Origin: Acidobacteriota bacterium | GTDB lineage: Bacteria; Acidobacteriota; Terriglobia; Bryobacterales; Bryobacteraceae | DNA: 64,000 bases | Assembly: GCA_026393985.1 (NCBI GenBank) | Contig: JAPKZB010000006.1 | Location: forward strand, 17,891-81,890 | Direction of reading: 5' to 3' | Part shown: one piece after another, positions 34,425-43,947 of the stretch | Position numbering within the stretch: position 1 is the stretch's first letter | Layout: the number at the start of each line of letters is the position of its first letter | Made by a program: the position numbers and the translations under genes | The notes under the pieces: generated by a model | What the model saw: the letters and a program-made list of their open reading frames with translations, nothing else | Told to the model about the DNA's origin: nothing | Databases searched by the model: none

Positions 34425-35398
34425 GGGCGGCCCGGGACCTCGGGGAGGGGGATATTTTCCTCACGGAAGCGCTGGAGGATGGTTTTGAGAATGGCGGAGC
34501 GGATGAGGGAGGAGCCGAGCTGCTTTTCGACCTGGAAGACGAGGCGGAACTGGAGATGGGTGGCGGTGATGCCGGGGTCGGCGACGAGGAGGGGTTCGGC
34601 ATCGGGGAGGACCTGGGGGTGGGCTTTGGCGGCTTCGACGCAGATTTTTTCGGCGAGGGTGAGGTCGGCGGTGTGGCCGAGGAGGATGGGGATGCCAGTG
34701 CCGACGCGGGGTTGGGGGAGGTCGTAGTTGAGTAGGGTCCCGTTGGTGATGGTTTTGTTGGGGACGATGATGGTGGAGTTGTTGGGGGTTTGGATGCGGG
34801 TGGTGCGCCAGCCGATGTCGGTGACGGTGCCTTCCTCTTCGGCCGACAGGCGGATGAACTGGCCGACGGAGATGGGAGCTTCGACGAGGAGATGGACGCC
34901 GGCAAAGAGGTTGCCGAGGGTGTCCTGGAGGGCGAGGGCGACGGCGAGGCCGCCGACGCCGAGGGCGGTGAGGATGGGGGTGATGGAGATACCCCAGAAG
35001 CGTAGGAGGATGAGCAGGCCGATGCCGAAGACGATGAGGCGGGTGAGGGTGCGCGACAGGCCGGCCATGGCGAAGGGCAGGCGGGAGATGCCGCGCTGGA
35101 CCATGGCGTTGAGCATGAGGGCGATGCTGAAGATGACGAAGCCGACGATGGAGTCTTCGGCGAGGTTGCGCCAGCGGGGGTCGACCACGAAGGCTTCAAT
35201 GCCGAGTTGGACGGAGGCGGCGAGGACCCAGAACAGAGAGGGCGTTTTGAGATACTGCCAGGCGATGTGGGGGAAGGAGTCGGAGCCGCTGGCGGCGCGC
35301 AGCAGGCCGCGGAGGATCCACCAGCGGACGATGAGCAGGACGGAAATGGAGCCGCAGAACACGGCAAGCGCTTCGAGTGCGTTGAAGTTCCAGTTCAC
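34421..35398 (-). CDS. MscS-family mechanosensitive ion channel
   Basis: A 325-residue inner-membrane protein with four to five N-terminal hydrophobic helices, the pore-lining Gly/Ala-rich helix ALGVGGLAVALALQDTLGNL, the beta domain (FIRLSAEEEGTVTDIGWRTT, TIIVPNKTITNGTLLNYD) and an alpha/beta C-terminus. It would release solutes on osmotic downshock. GTG 35398 is chosen because it begins just before the first membrane helix; longer in-frame versions run into the divergent ABC promoter region. It is coupled to the hyuA-like gene by ATGA. Confidence 0.87.
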   Translation of the reverse strand: MNWNFNALEALAVFCGSISVLLIVRWWILRGLLRAASGSDSFPHIAWQYLKTPSLFWVLAASVQLGIEAFVVDPRWRNLAEDSIVGFVIFSIALMLNAMVQRGISRLPFAMAGLSRTLTRLIVFGIGLLILLRFWGISITPILTALGVGGLAVALALQDTLGNLFAGVHLLVEAPISVGQFIRLSAEEEGTVTDIGWRTTRIQTPNNSTIIVPNKTITNGTLLNYDLPQPRVGTGIPILLGHTADLTLAEKICVEAAKAHPQVLPDAEPLLVADPGITATHLQFRLVFQVEKQLGSSLIRSAILKTILQRFREENIPLPEVPGRP

Positions 35399-35456
35399 GT
35401 GTCTCTCATTATGAGCCGCGCCGATACCGCGTGTCATCATAAACAAGTAGCCGGGA

Positions 35457-36131
35457 ATGATAGAGCTCACTGGGGTAACCAAGCGGTTTGACGGTAAAAA
35501 ACAGGTCACCGCGCTGAACATGGTCAATCTGCGGATTGACAAAGGGGAGATGGTCTCGCTGGTGGGGCCGTCGGGGTCGGGCAAGTCGACCCTGCTCAAC
35601 CTGATTGGCGGGCTGGATAAGCCGTCGACGGGGGAGATTGCGCTGGACGGGGCGGTGCTGAGCGGGTTGAGCGACGACGCGCTGACGAAGCTGCGGCGGG
35701 ACAAGATCGGCTTTATTTTTCAGTTTTTCAACCTGCTGCCGACGTTGAGCTGTCTTGAAAACGTGTCGCTGCCGCTGCATTTGCGGGGATGGAAAAAGGC
35801 GCAGATTGCCGAGCGGGCGCATGAGTTGTTGACGCTGGTGGGTTTGGGCAAGCGGCTCGAGCACCTGCCGGAGGAGTTGTCGGGCGGGGAGCGGCAGCGG
35901 GTGGCGATTGCGCGGGCGTTGAGCGTCTATCCGCCGATACTGCTGGCGGATGAGCCGACGGGGAACCTGGATTCGGCGACGGGGGTGGAGATTCTGGGCC
36001 TGATCCGGGATTTGCACGCGCGGCTGCAGACGACGGTGCTGATTGTGACGCACGACCGGAGCGTGGCCGAGAACTGCCCGCGGCAGATTGCGTTGAAAGA
36101 CGGCGTGGTGGTGCAGGACCGGCGCGTATGA
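35457..36131 (+). CDS. LolD/MacB-like ABC transporter ATP-binding protein
   Basis: A 224-residue ATPase with Walker A GPSGSGKST (residues 37-45), Q-loop FIFQFFNLLPTLS, signature LSGGERQR, Walker B ILLADEPTGNLD and switch His VTHD. The spacing and FQFFNLLPTLS place it in the MacB/LolD/FtsE-like group that works with FtsX-fold permeases. The stop overlaps the permease ATG (ATGA). It is the first gene of a four-gene operon with a LolA-like and a beta-barrel protein, which suggests moving lipids or lipoproteins toward the outer membrane. Confidence 0.92.
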   Translation: MIELTGVTKRFDGKKQVTALNMVNLRIDKGEMVSLVGPSGSGKSTLLNLIGGLDKPSTGEIALDGAVLSGLSDDALTKLRRDKIGFIFQFFNLLPTLSCLENVSLPLHLRGWKKAQIAERAHELLTLVGLGKRLEHLPEELSGGERQRVAIARALSVYPPILLADEPTGNLDSATGVEILGLIRDLHARLQTTVLIVTHDRSVAENCPRQIALKDGVVVQDRRV

Positions 36132-38667
36132 TCCTGCTGCGGCTGATCAGCTGGCAGTATGTGCGGAAGCATCTGCTGCGGAGCCTGCTGACGATAGCGG
36201 GAATTGTGCTGGGCGTGGCGGTGTTTGTCGGGATGCACACGGCCAACCAGAGCGTGCTGACGGCGTTTACCAATACCGTGGACCGGATTGCCGGGGCGAC
36301 GCAGCTGCAGATCACGGCCGGGGAGGCGGGCTTTGAGGAGGAGATTCTCGAGCGCGTGCAGGGGGTGCCGGAGGTGCGGGTGGCCGTGCCCGTGATTGAG
36401 GCCGTGGCGATGCCGGAGACGCGGGCGAAGGGGAACCTGCTGATTCTGGCCGTGGATATGACCGGGGACCGTTCGCTGCGGGAGTATGCGCTCGAAGACG
36501 GGGACGATTCGTTTATTGAAGATCCGCTCGTGTTTCTGGCGCAGCCGGATTCGATTATGATTACGCGGGAGTTCGCGGCCGAGAACGGGTTGAAGGCCAA
36601 CGATGCGTTGACGCTGCGGTCGATGGACGGGCCGAAGCGGTTTGTGGTGCGGGGGATTATGAAGTCGAGCGGGTTGACGTCGGCCTTTGGCGGCAATCTG
36701 GCGATTATGGACGTCTACGCGGCGCAGAAGGTGTTTGGCCGGGGGCGGCGGTTTGACCGGATTGATCTGGCGGTGCAGGAGGGGTTGCGGCCGGAGGAGG
36801 TAGGCAAACGGCTGGAGCAGTTGCTGGGGGCGGGCTACCAGGTGGAGTCGCCGTCGTCGCGGGGTAAGCAGTTTGAGTCATTGTCGAGTGTGTACGGGAT
36901 GCTCGCGAACATCACGAGCCTGTTTGCGCTGTTTATCGGGATGTTCATCATTTACAACTCGTTTGCGATTGCGGTGACGCAGCGGCGGAGCGAGATTGGC
37001 ATTCTGCGGGCGCTGGGGGCGACGCGGGGGCAGATTCAGGGGCTGTTTCTGGCCGAGAGCGCGGTGGGCGGGCGTTGGGGGCGGGGTTGGGGGTATTGAT
37101 TGCGCGGGGGATGGCGGGTTCGCTGGGCAATCTGCTGGGGGGGATTTACGGCGTGGCGCAGAAGGCCGAGGAGGTTTCGAGCGATCCGCGGCTGTTGGCG
37201 GGGGCGGTGGGTTTGGGGCTGATTACGAGTCTGGTGGCGGCGTGGATTCCGGCGCGGAACGCGGCGCGGGTGGACCCGGTGCAGGCGCTGCAGAAGGGGA
37301 AGTTTCAACTGCTGACGGCGGGGGAGAACCGGGCGCGGCGGGTGCTTGCGTTTGTCTTCCTGGCGTTGGTGGCGTTGACGCTCGTCTACGGCGAGGGGCG
37401 GCTAATCTTCTACGGCGGCTATTTTCTGAGTATTTTCGCGGGTGTGCTGATGGTGCCGACGCTGGGGCTGTGGCTGGCGAAGGGGATGCGTCCGCTGCTG
37501 AAGGCGATCCGGCCGGTGGAGGGGGCGCTGGCGGCGGATTCGCTGATTCAGTCGCCGCGGCGGACCTCGGGAGCCGTGGCGGCGCTGGCGCTGTCGGTGT
37601 CGTTGATTGTGGCACTGGGGGGGATGACGCAGGCGGCTTATGCCTCGATTGAGGAGTGGCTGCGGATTGCGTTGAACCCGGACATGTATTTGAGCCCGTC
37701 GCAGAACCTGACCGACCGGAGCTTCCGGTTTCCGGCGGCGTTTGCCGAGGAGGTGGTGAAGCTGCCCGGGGTGCGGCGGACGCAGTTGGTGCGGACGGTG
37801 CGGGTGCCGGTGGATGGGGAACCGGTGATGGTGGTTGCGCTGGAGATCGCGAGCATCCGGAAGGAGGTGCGGCTGCCGGTGGTGAGCGGGGACGGGGACC
37901 GGATGTATGGCGAGGCGGCGGCAGGGCGGGGGGTGATTGTCTCCGATAACTTTGCCCTGCAGCACCGGCGGAAGGCGGGCGAGATGCTGCGGCTGAATAC
38001 GCCCGAGGGGCCGCTGGAGCTGCCGATTCTGGGGACGGTGGTGGATTACTCGGATCAGAAGGGGTCGATTCTGCTCGACCGGGCGGTGTATCAAAAGTAC
38101 TGGAAAGATGATTCGGTGAATGTGGTCCGGATGTATCTTGAGGAAGGGGTGACGGTGGCGCAGATGCGGAACCGGGTGGCGGCGCAGGTGGGCGACCGGT
38201 ATAAGTATTTCGTTTTCACCAATGAAGATCTGCGGAGTTACATTCTGAAGATGACCGATCAGTGGTTCGGGTTGACTTACATCCAGATTGCCGTGGCGGT
38301 GCTGGTGTCGATTCTGGGGATTGTGAACACGCTGACCGTTTCGATTACGGACCGGCGGCGGGAGTTGGGCGTGCTGCAGGCGGTGGGCGGGCTGCGGATG
38401 CAGATCCGCGGGACGATCTGGCTCGAGGCGGTGACGATCGGGGCGATTGGGCTGGTGCTGGGGTGGGTGTTTGGCGCGGTGGCGCTGTACTATGCGCTCG
38501 AAACCTCGGCGCGGGATCTTTCGGGGATGCGGCTCGAATATACGTATCCGTTTCGGATGGCGCTGGTGCTGATTCCGGTGATTTTGGGCAGTTCGTTTCT
38601 GTCGGCGTTGGGTCCGGCGGAGACGGCGGTGCGGGGATCGTTAGTGGAGGCTTTGGAGTATGAGTAA
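36128..38667 (+). pseudogene. FtsX-fold ABC permease split by a one-base frameshift
   Basis: Two overlapping frames, 36128-37099 and from 37075, together make one permease of about 846 residues. The break falls in GGCGGGCG at 37069-37074; one extra G would turn it into the expected AVGGALGAGLGVLIARG. The N-terminal half has a membrane anchor, a MacB-like periplasmic domain and an FtsX domain with FIIYNSFAIAVTQRRSEIGI followed by LRALGATRGQ. The C-terminal half has a second periplasmic domain and a second FtsX domain (VSILGIVNTLTVSITDRRRE). This is the build of large LolC/LolE-like or YbbP-like permeases. As the neighbours are intact and coupled, a sequencing error is quite likely. Confidence 0.85.
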
Positions 38668-39421
38668 GTGGGTCTGGTTGTTGGCGGCGGTTGCGCTGTG
38701 GGGGCGGGATGCCTGGGGACAGGATGCCCGGCAGATTATCGAGGAGTCGCAGCGGCGGCACCGTTCCGCGAGCCAGCAGTATGAGGGCGTGCTGGAGGTT
38801 TACGACGCCAAGGGCGGCCGGAACGAGAAGCGGTGGCAGTATGCGCGGACGGGCTCCTACGGGCAGTCGAAGTCGGTGCTGCGGTTTGTGGCGCCGCCGC
38901 TTGTGAAGGGTGTGGCGCTGCTCGTGCACAACCATCCGGACCGGGCGAGCGATCAGTGGATGTGGACGCCGGAGTTGAACCGGGACCGGCGGATTGCGCT
39001 GCAGGACCGGTCGACGCGGTTTTTCGGGACGGATTTTTCGTTTGAGGATCTCGAGGAGCGGGACGCGGAGCAGAGCGACTACCGGCTGCTGGGCGAGCAG
39101 GTGGTGGGTGGTCAGGCCTGCTACCAGATTGAAGCGGTGCCGCGGAAGACGCGGGTTTCGCAGTATGCCAAGACGGTGATCTGGGTGCGGAAGGATATTC
39201 TGCTGCCGGTGCAGTTTGAGATGTACGTCAAGACCGAACTGGTGAAACGGATGGTGCACCGGCGGGTGGAGCAGGTGCAGGGGGTGTGGTCGACGCTGGA
39301 GTTGGAGATGCAGGATCTCAAGAAGAAAACGCGGACGGTGCTGAAGACCGAGAAGCTGAAGTACGACGTGGCGCTGCCCGAAGAGCGGTTCACGCTGCAG
39401 GCGCTGCGCCGCGGCGAATGA
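38660..39421 (+). CDS. LolA-like outer-membrane lipoprotein-sorting protein
   Basis: A 253-residue exported protein (MSKWVWLLAAVALWGRDAWG). The half-barrel LolA-like fold is suggested by ARQIIEESQRRHRSASQQYE, FVAPPLVKGVALLVH, WMWTPELNRDRRIALQD and DFSFEDLEERDAEQSDYRLL, the pattern of 'outer membrane lipoprotein-sorting' proteins. Such proteins carry lipids or lipoproteins across the periplasm. It overlaps the permease stop by 8 bp and the next gene by ATGA, so its production is tied to the ABC permease. Confidence 0.82.
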   Translation: MSKWVWLLAAVALWGRDAWGQDARQIIEESQRRHRSASQQYEGVLEVYDAKGGRNEKRWQYARTGSYGQSKSVLRFVAPPLVKGVALLVHNHPDRASDQWMWTPELNRDRRIALQDRSTRFFGTDFSFEDLEERDAEQSDYRLLGEQVVGGQACYQIEAVPRKTRVSQYAKTVIWVRKDILLPVQFEMYVKTELVKRMVHRRVEQVQGVWSTLELEMQDLKKKTRTVLKTEKLKYDVALPEERFTLQALRRGE

Positions 39422-40674
39422 GGCGGTGGGTTTTAGCCGGGCTCTGCGCGGTTCCGCTGTGGGGGCAGGGGTTTACGCAGCGGGGGTTCGTCGAGACACG
39501 GGGGGCGTTTTTCCCGCAGACGGGGGCGAACGATAGCGGGCGGGCGATCGGGGATATTCTGCTGCGGTACGAGGTGGGTTGGAAGCTGACGCCGTGGCTG
39601 CGGGTGGACGGGGCGATGGACGGGCGGGCGGACACGCACCGGCAGACGGACCGGCAGGGGCGGATCGATTGGCAGGACCGGGGGATGCTGCGGCCGGCGG
39701 TTTCCCTGCGGCGGTTCAGCGTGACGGCGAACCGGGGGAAGTGGACGGCGGAGGCGGGCAAGCAGTTCATCCGCTGGGGAAAGGCGGATATTTTGAACCC
39801 GCTCGACCGGTTTGCGCCGCGTGATTTTTTGAACGTGGTGGATACGGAGTACCTGGCGGTGATGGCGGGGCGGGTGGCGTGGGAGAGCGGGGGGGAGTCG
39901 GTGGACCTGGTCTGGCAGCCGCGATTTACGCCGGGCCGGAGCCCGCTGCTGGTGCAGCGGTGGGGCGGGGCGGGCGGGGGGTTGGGGCAGGGTCCGGAGG
40001 CACCGGGCGGCTTTGCGGTGGATCTGGTGCTGCGGCAGGGACGGGCGACGCTGCCGAGGGGGCAGCAGTTTGGGGTGCGGTGGAATCACGTGGGGCGGGG
40101 GTATGAGGCCTCCGGGGTGTACTATCAGGGCCACAACCATCTGCCGTTGATCGAGGGGCGGATTTCGACCTTTCCGGATTTGCGGCTCGAGCTGTACAAC
40201 TACTTCGCGCAGTTGCGGATGGCGGGTGGGGCGTTGGCGGCGCCGAACCGGTGGTTCACGATCAAGGCCGAAGGCGGGTACTTTTTCAGTTCGACGCCGG
40301 CGGCGGATAACTATTTTCAGTACGTGGTGCAGGCCGAGCGGCAGAGCGGGGAGTGGACGTTCGTGGGGGGCTATGCCGGGGAGTACGTGACGGCGCGGCG
40401 GAATCTGTTTGATTTTGCGCCGGACCGGGGATTGACGCGGAGTTTTTTGGGGCGGGCGAGCCTGCAGTTGAATTCACGTGATACGGTCGCTGTCGATGCC
40501 GCACTAAGACAGAATGGAGAGGGAGTTTGGATTCGTGGCGAATTCACCCATTCTTTCAACGATCACTGGTCGGTGCGTTCCGGGGCGACTTTCATTCGAG
40601 GCGAGAGTACTGATTTTCTCGGACAGTTCCGGCGGAACTCGCACGTGTCGGTGGCCTTCCGCTACAGTTTTTGA
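39418..40674 (+). CDS. Outer-membrane beta-barrel protein, DUF1302/porin-like
   Basis: A 418-residue exported protein (MRRWVLAGLCAVPLWGQG) rich in alternating amphipathic strands and aromatic residues, ending in VAFRYSF with a C-terminal Phe, the usual mark for insertion by the BAM complex. EAGKQFIRWGKADILNPLDR, with FAPRDFLNVVD, resembles the DUF1302-type family. ATG 39418 forms an ATGA overlap with the LolA-like gene. As the last gene of the ATPase-permease-LolA-like operon it could be the outer-membrane end of a transport route. The cargo is unknown. Confidence 0.75.
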   Translation: MRRWVLAGLCAVPLWGQGFTQRGFVETRGAFFPQTGANDSGRAIGDILLRYEVGWKLTPWLRVDGAMDGRADTHRQTDRQGRIDWQDRGMLRPAVSLRRFSVTANRGKWTAEAGKQFIRWGKADILNPLDRFAPRDFLNVVDTEYLAVMAGRVAWESGGESVDLVWQPRFTPGRSPLLVQRWGGAGGGLGQGPEAPGGFAVDLVLRQGRATLPRGQQFGVRWNHVGRGYEASGVYYQGHNHLPLIEGRISTFPDLRLELYNYFAQLRMAGGALAAPNRWFTIKAEGGYFFSSTPAADNYFQYVVQAERQSGEWTFVGGYAGEYVTARRNLFDFAPDRGLTRSFLGRASLQLNSRDTVAVDAALRQNGEGVWIRGEFTHSFNDHWSVRSGATFIRGESTDFLGQFRRNSHVSVAFRYSF

Positions 40675-40728
40675 TCGCTTTTCACCCGCGATTGCGCGTT
40701 GTCTAATGGAGATCAGGAGTATTCCTTT

Positions 40729-42051
40729 ATGAACCCGTTTGTTCGCAGTTCCCTTGCCCTGGCCGTCGGTGGCGCGCTTCTGTTGGCTCAGACGCCGAAG
40801 CCGGCGCCGGCCAAGCCCGCGGTTGCCAAGCCGGCCGCGCCGGCCGCTTCGGGGCTGGACAAGATCTTGAAGATGGTCACGCTCAAGCTGCCGGACGCCA
40901 GCGTGGTTTCGTCGATCCAGGCGGCGGGCCCTTCGCTGCGGGTGACGCCGGATGATCTGATCCGGTTTAAAGAAGCCGGGGCTTCGGATAACGTGATTGT
41001 GGCGCTGAGCAATGCCATGAGCGGGGCGGGGCCGGCGGCGGCCGCGCCGGCGATGAAGAGCACGGTTGCGGCGACGGCCGCGGCGGGGTCGAGTTGGAAC
41101 ACGAACCTGGCTTCGATCGTTTGTGATGCGCCGGCGGGGGACCGCAAGCGCGTGGTCGCCGTCGATGAGTTTGACTACGGGACGGTGCAGAGCCAGGTGG
41201 CGGCGATCTTCGGTACGCAGGTGGACATCGGCAAGGGGATTCTCGCGATGTTCACCAAGCGGCTGGCCGAGCAGGGCAAGTTCCGGATTGTGGAGCGGGC
41301 GAATATCAAGAAAGTGATGGCGGAGCAGGACCTGGGGGCGTCGAACCGGGTGAAGCAGGGGACGCAGTCCCGGCTGGGGCGGATTACGGGCGCCGATGCG
41401 ATTCTGATGGGCACGATTGTGACCTTCGGGCGGGACGATAAGCGGAAGACGATTGGCGGGTTTGGGGTGGGACCGCGGGTGCTTGGCGGGCTGAAGATCA
41501 AGACGGGCGAGGACAAGGCGGTGGTGGTGATCTCGTTCCGGCTGGTGGACGCCGAAACGAGCGAGGTGATTGCGACGGGCGAGGCGCGGGGCGAGTCGAC
41601 GCGGAAGCAGAACGGCGTGGACGTGGGCGCGCTGGTGAACCGGGGCGGCGGCGCGGCGACGGTGGACATGACTGCGGCCAACTTCGGGGAGACGATCATC
41701 GGGGAGGCGACAACGCAGAGCGTGGACAAGTTGGCTGGGGAACTGAACGCGAACGAGGGGAAGATTGCGATGCGGAGCCTGGATATCGAGTCGCGGATTG
41801 CCGAGGTGGTGGGGGCGCAGATCTACCTGGCGTCGGGGGCGACCGAGGGGGTGCGGAAGTGCGACCGGTTCGAGGTGCACAAGATTGTGAAAGAGGTGAA
41901 GGATCCGGTGACTAAGGACGTGATTGACATGGTGACGGAGAAGGTGGGCGAGCTGCTGGTGACTGAGGTGCGGGACCGGGTGGCGATTGGGGCTTACAAC
42001 GGGGCGGTGAAGCCGGAGGTGGGGTATCTCGCCAAGAAGGTGCAGAAATGA
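40729..42051 (+). CDS. CsgG-family protein, first paralogue
   Basis: A 440-residue exported protein. ATG 40729 follows AGGAG at 9 nt; the signal peptide MNPFVRSSLALAVGGALLLA is followed by a Pro/Ala-rich linker. Residues about 35-90 form a small helical module (LKMVTLKLPDASVVSSIQAA). The CsgG-like domain follows (KRVVAVDEFDYGTV, FTKRLAEQGKFRIVERANIK, then GADAILMGTIVTFG and VVISFRLVDAETSEVIATGE), and a C-terminal beta-domain. CsgG forms the curli secretion pore, but no lipobox Cys or curli partners are seen, so a periplasmic or outer-membrane assembly role is inferred. The second paralogue overlaps by ATGA. Confidence 0.82.
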   Translation: MNPFVRSSLALAVGGALLLAQTPKPAPAKPAVAKPAAPAASGLDKILKMVTLKLPDASVVSSIQAAGPSLRVTPDDLIRFKEAGASDNVIVALSNAMSGAGPAAAAPAMKSTVAATAAAGSSWNTNLASIVCDAPAGDRKRVVAVDEFDYGTVQSQVAAIFGTQVDIGKGILAMFTKRLAEQGKFRIVERANIKKVMAEQDLGASNRVKQGTQSRLGRITGADAILMGTIVTFGRDDKRKTIGGFGVGPRVLGGLKIKTGEDKAVVVISFRLVDAETSEVIATGEARGESTRKQNGVDVGALVNRGGGAATVDMTAANFGETIIGEATTQSVDKLAGELNANEGKIAMRSLDIESRIAEVVGAQIYLASGATEGVRKCDRFEVHKIVKEVKDPVTKDVIDMVTEKVGELLVTEVRDRVAIGAYNGAVKPEVGYLAKKVQK

Positions 42052-43016
42052 CGATGAACCGGCGGGAGATGGCGTTATTGCTGGCCGGCGCGGCGGGGCT
42101 GCGCGGGCAGGGGAAGCGGAGTTTGGCCGTAGAAGACTTTGATTTTTCGACGGTGCGGGATGTGAGCGCGGCGATCTTCGGCACGCAGGTGGACCTGGGT
42201 AAGGGGATGAGCGCGCTGATGGTGAAGCGGATTGCGCAGGGCGGGAAGTTCACGGTGGTGGAGCGCAACAAGGTGGGGACGGTGCTGAAGGAACAGGACT
42301 TTGGCGCGAGCGGGCGGGTGAAGAAGGGGACGCAGGCGCGGATCGGGCAGATTCGCGGGGCGGACTTCACGATTATGGGCGATGTGGTGGTGTTCGGCCG
42401 GGACGACCGGCGGCGGAGCGGGGCCGTGGGGGTGATGGTGCCGGGGGCGGGCGGGGTGGGCGGCCTCAAGAACAACGAGGGGAAGGCGGTGGTGGTGCTG
42501 AACTTCCGGATGGTGGACAACGAATCGTCCGAGATTGTGATGGCGGGCGAGGCGCGGGGCGAATCGAAGCGGAGTTCGCGGGGCGGGTTTGCCGGGGTAT
42601 TCGCGGGCGGGGTAGGCGTGGGCGGCGGGGTGGATTTCACGGCGGCGAACTTTGCCGAGACGATTATCGGGGAGGCGGTGATTGACGCCTGCGATAAGCT
42701 GGCCGCGCAGGTGAACGCGCAGGCCGGGGGCGTGGCGGGGGCCCGGCAGATTGACATTGAAGGCCGGGTGGCGGCGGTGGAGGGCGGGAGCGTTTATATC
42801 AACGTCGGCTCGTCGGCGGGGGTGCAGGTGGGGGATACGTTCGCGGTGTCGCGGATTGTGAAAGAGGTGAAGGATCCGGTGACGAAAGAGGTGCTCGATG
42901 TGGTGACGGCGCCCTTGGGGACGTTGCAGATTACGACGGTGCGGGAGAAGATTGCGATCGGGGCCTTTACCGGTGGCCAGCCGCCACAGGTGGGCGACCG
43001 GGTGGAGAAGAAGTAA
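42048..43016 (+). CDS. CsgG-family protein, second paralogue
   Basis: A 322-residue protein homologous to the upstream gene along its length: KRSLAVEDFDFSTV, FGTQVDLGKGMSALMVKRIA, KFTVVERNKVGTVLKEQDFG and KEVKDPVTKEVLDVVTAPLG all have close counterparts there. It lacks the long Pro/Ala linker and helical module. The N-terminus MTMNRREMALLLAGAAGL is a weak signal or Tat-like sequence; ATG 42054 is an alternative start. Tandem duplication and coupling suggest a hetero-oligomer, which is an inference. Confidence 0.82.
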   Translation: MTMNRREMALLLAGAAGLRGQGKRSLAVEDFDFSTVRDVSAAIFGTQVDLGKGMSALMVKRIAQGGKFTVVERNKVGTVLKEQDFGASGRVKKGTQARIGQIRGADFTIMGDVVVFGRDDRRRSGAVGVMVPGAGGVGGLKNNEGKAVVVLNFRMVDNESSEIVMAGEARGESKRSSRGGFAGVFAGGVGVGGGVDFTAANFAETIIGEAVIDACDKLAAQVNAQAGGVAGARQIDIEGRVAAVEGGSVYINVGSSAGVQVGDTFAVSRIVKEVKDPVTKEVLDVVTAPLGTLQITTVREKIAIGAFTGGQPPQVGDRVEKK

Positions 43017-43017
43017 G

Positions 43018-43947
43018 ATGCGCGGGGCGTGGATGGTGATGCTGGCGGCGCCGATGTGGGGGCAGCCGATGGGCTTCCTGCAGGGGTTGGAGAACCGTTT
43101 TGAGCAGACTGCGCCGCGGGGCAACGCGCCGGTTTCGGCGGCCTACCGGCAGGAGCGGCTGCGGGATGTGAACGCTTTCAATGCCTGGTTCGATCAGCAG
43201 TACCTGCCGGCGTTTCAGGCGCAGCCGGGGTGGACGCCGCAGCGGCGGGCGTTTGTGGGCCGGGCGTCGGCGTATTTGGGCGCGGTGCGGGGATTGGCGG
43301 GGAATGATGCGGCGCTGGGGTTGGCGCTCTCAGGAGCGTTTCACCGGTTGGGGCGGATGCAGGAGGCCGACCAACGGTACCTTGACCGCGAGGGTGCCCT
43401 GCACAGCTACAGCAACGCAGCGCTGATTCTTTCGCAGCTGGCGAATGAGAATCCGGACGATCCGAACGTGCGGGGGCAGTTGGCGTTCGTGGGCGGGCGG
43501 GTGAATGCGCTGGGCGGGTCGATTCCGATCTGGATGAGCGTGCCGGTGGGCGGGCAGGCGCGGGCGCGGGAGCAGCGCGGGATTCCGGAGGCGTACCGGC
43601 AGGCGCCCGTAAAGACGGCGGCGCCGACGAGTGGGGAGTATCCGCGGCTCGATGAGGCGACGCTGACGGCGGAGGAGCGGGCGCAGTGGCGCGAGCTGCG
43701 GGAGCGCTACTACAGCGTGCTGGCGACGGTGTACGCGGCCAAGAACGCGGTGGCGCCGGTGCAGGCGAGCGTGGAGGGGCGGGGTTTGGCACTGACGCCG
43801 GACCTGGTGCGGTCGTCGACGCGGATGAGCCTGTCGCTTGATCTGGCGCGGGAGTATCTTGAGCAGAAGCAGTTTGGTGAGGCGCGGGAGAACCTGCAGA
43901 TTGCCGATGGTGAGGCGCGGAAGATCTTGCGCTACGTTGGATTGTAG
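43018..43947 (+). CDS. Exported helical protein of unknown function
   Basis: A 309-residue protein starting just after the CsgG-like stop. MRGAWMVMLAAPMWGQP is a short signal peptide. The rest is helical and rich in Ala, Arg and Gln, with segments resembling TPR helices (VGRASAYLGAVRGLAGNDAA, ALGLALSGAFHRLGRMQEAD, YLEQKQFGEARENLQIADG). No family was recognised. Its position behind two CsgG-like genes suggests a periplasmic scaffold for the same assembly. Confidence 0.65.
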   Translation: MRGAWMVMLAAPMWGQPMGFLQGLENRFEQTAPRGNAPVSAAYRQERLRDVNAFNAWFDQQYLPAFQAQPGWTPQRRAFVGRASAYLGAVRGLAGNDAALGLALSGAFHRLGRMQEADQRYLDREGALHSYSNAALILSQLANENPDDPNVRGQLAFVGGRVNALGGSIPIWMSVPVGGQARAREQRGIPEAYRQAPVKTAAPTSGEYPRLDEATLTAEERAQWRELRERYYSVLATVYAAKNAVAPVQASVEGRGLALTPDLVRSSTRMSLSLDLAREYLEQKQFGEARENLQIADGEARKILRYVGL

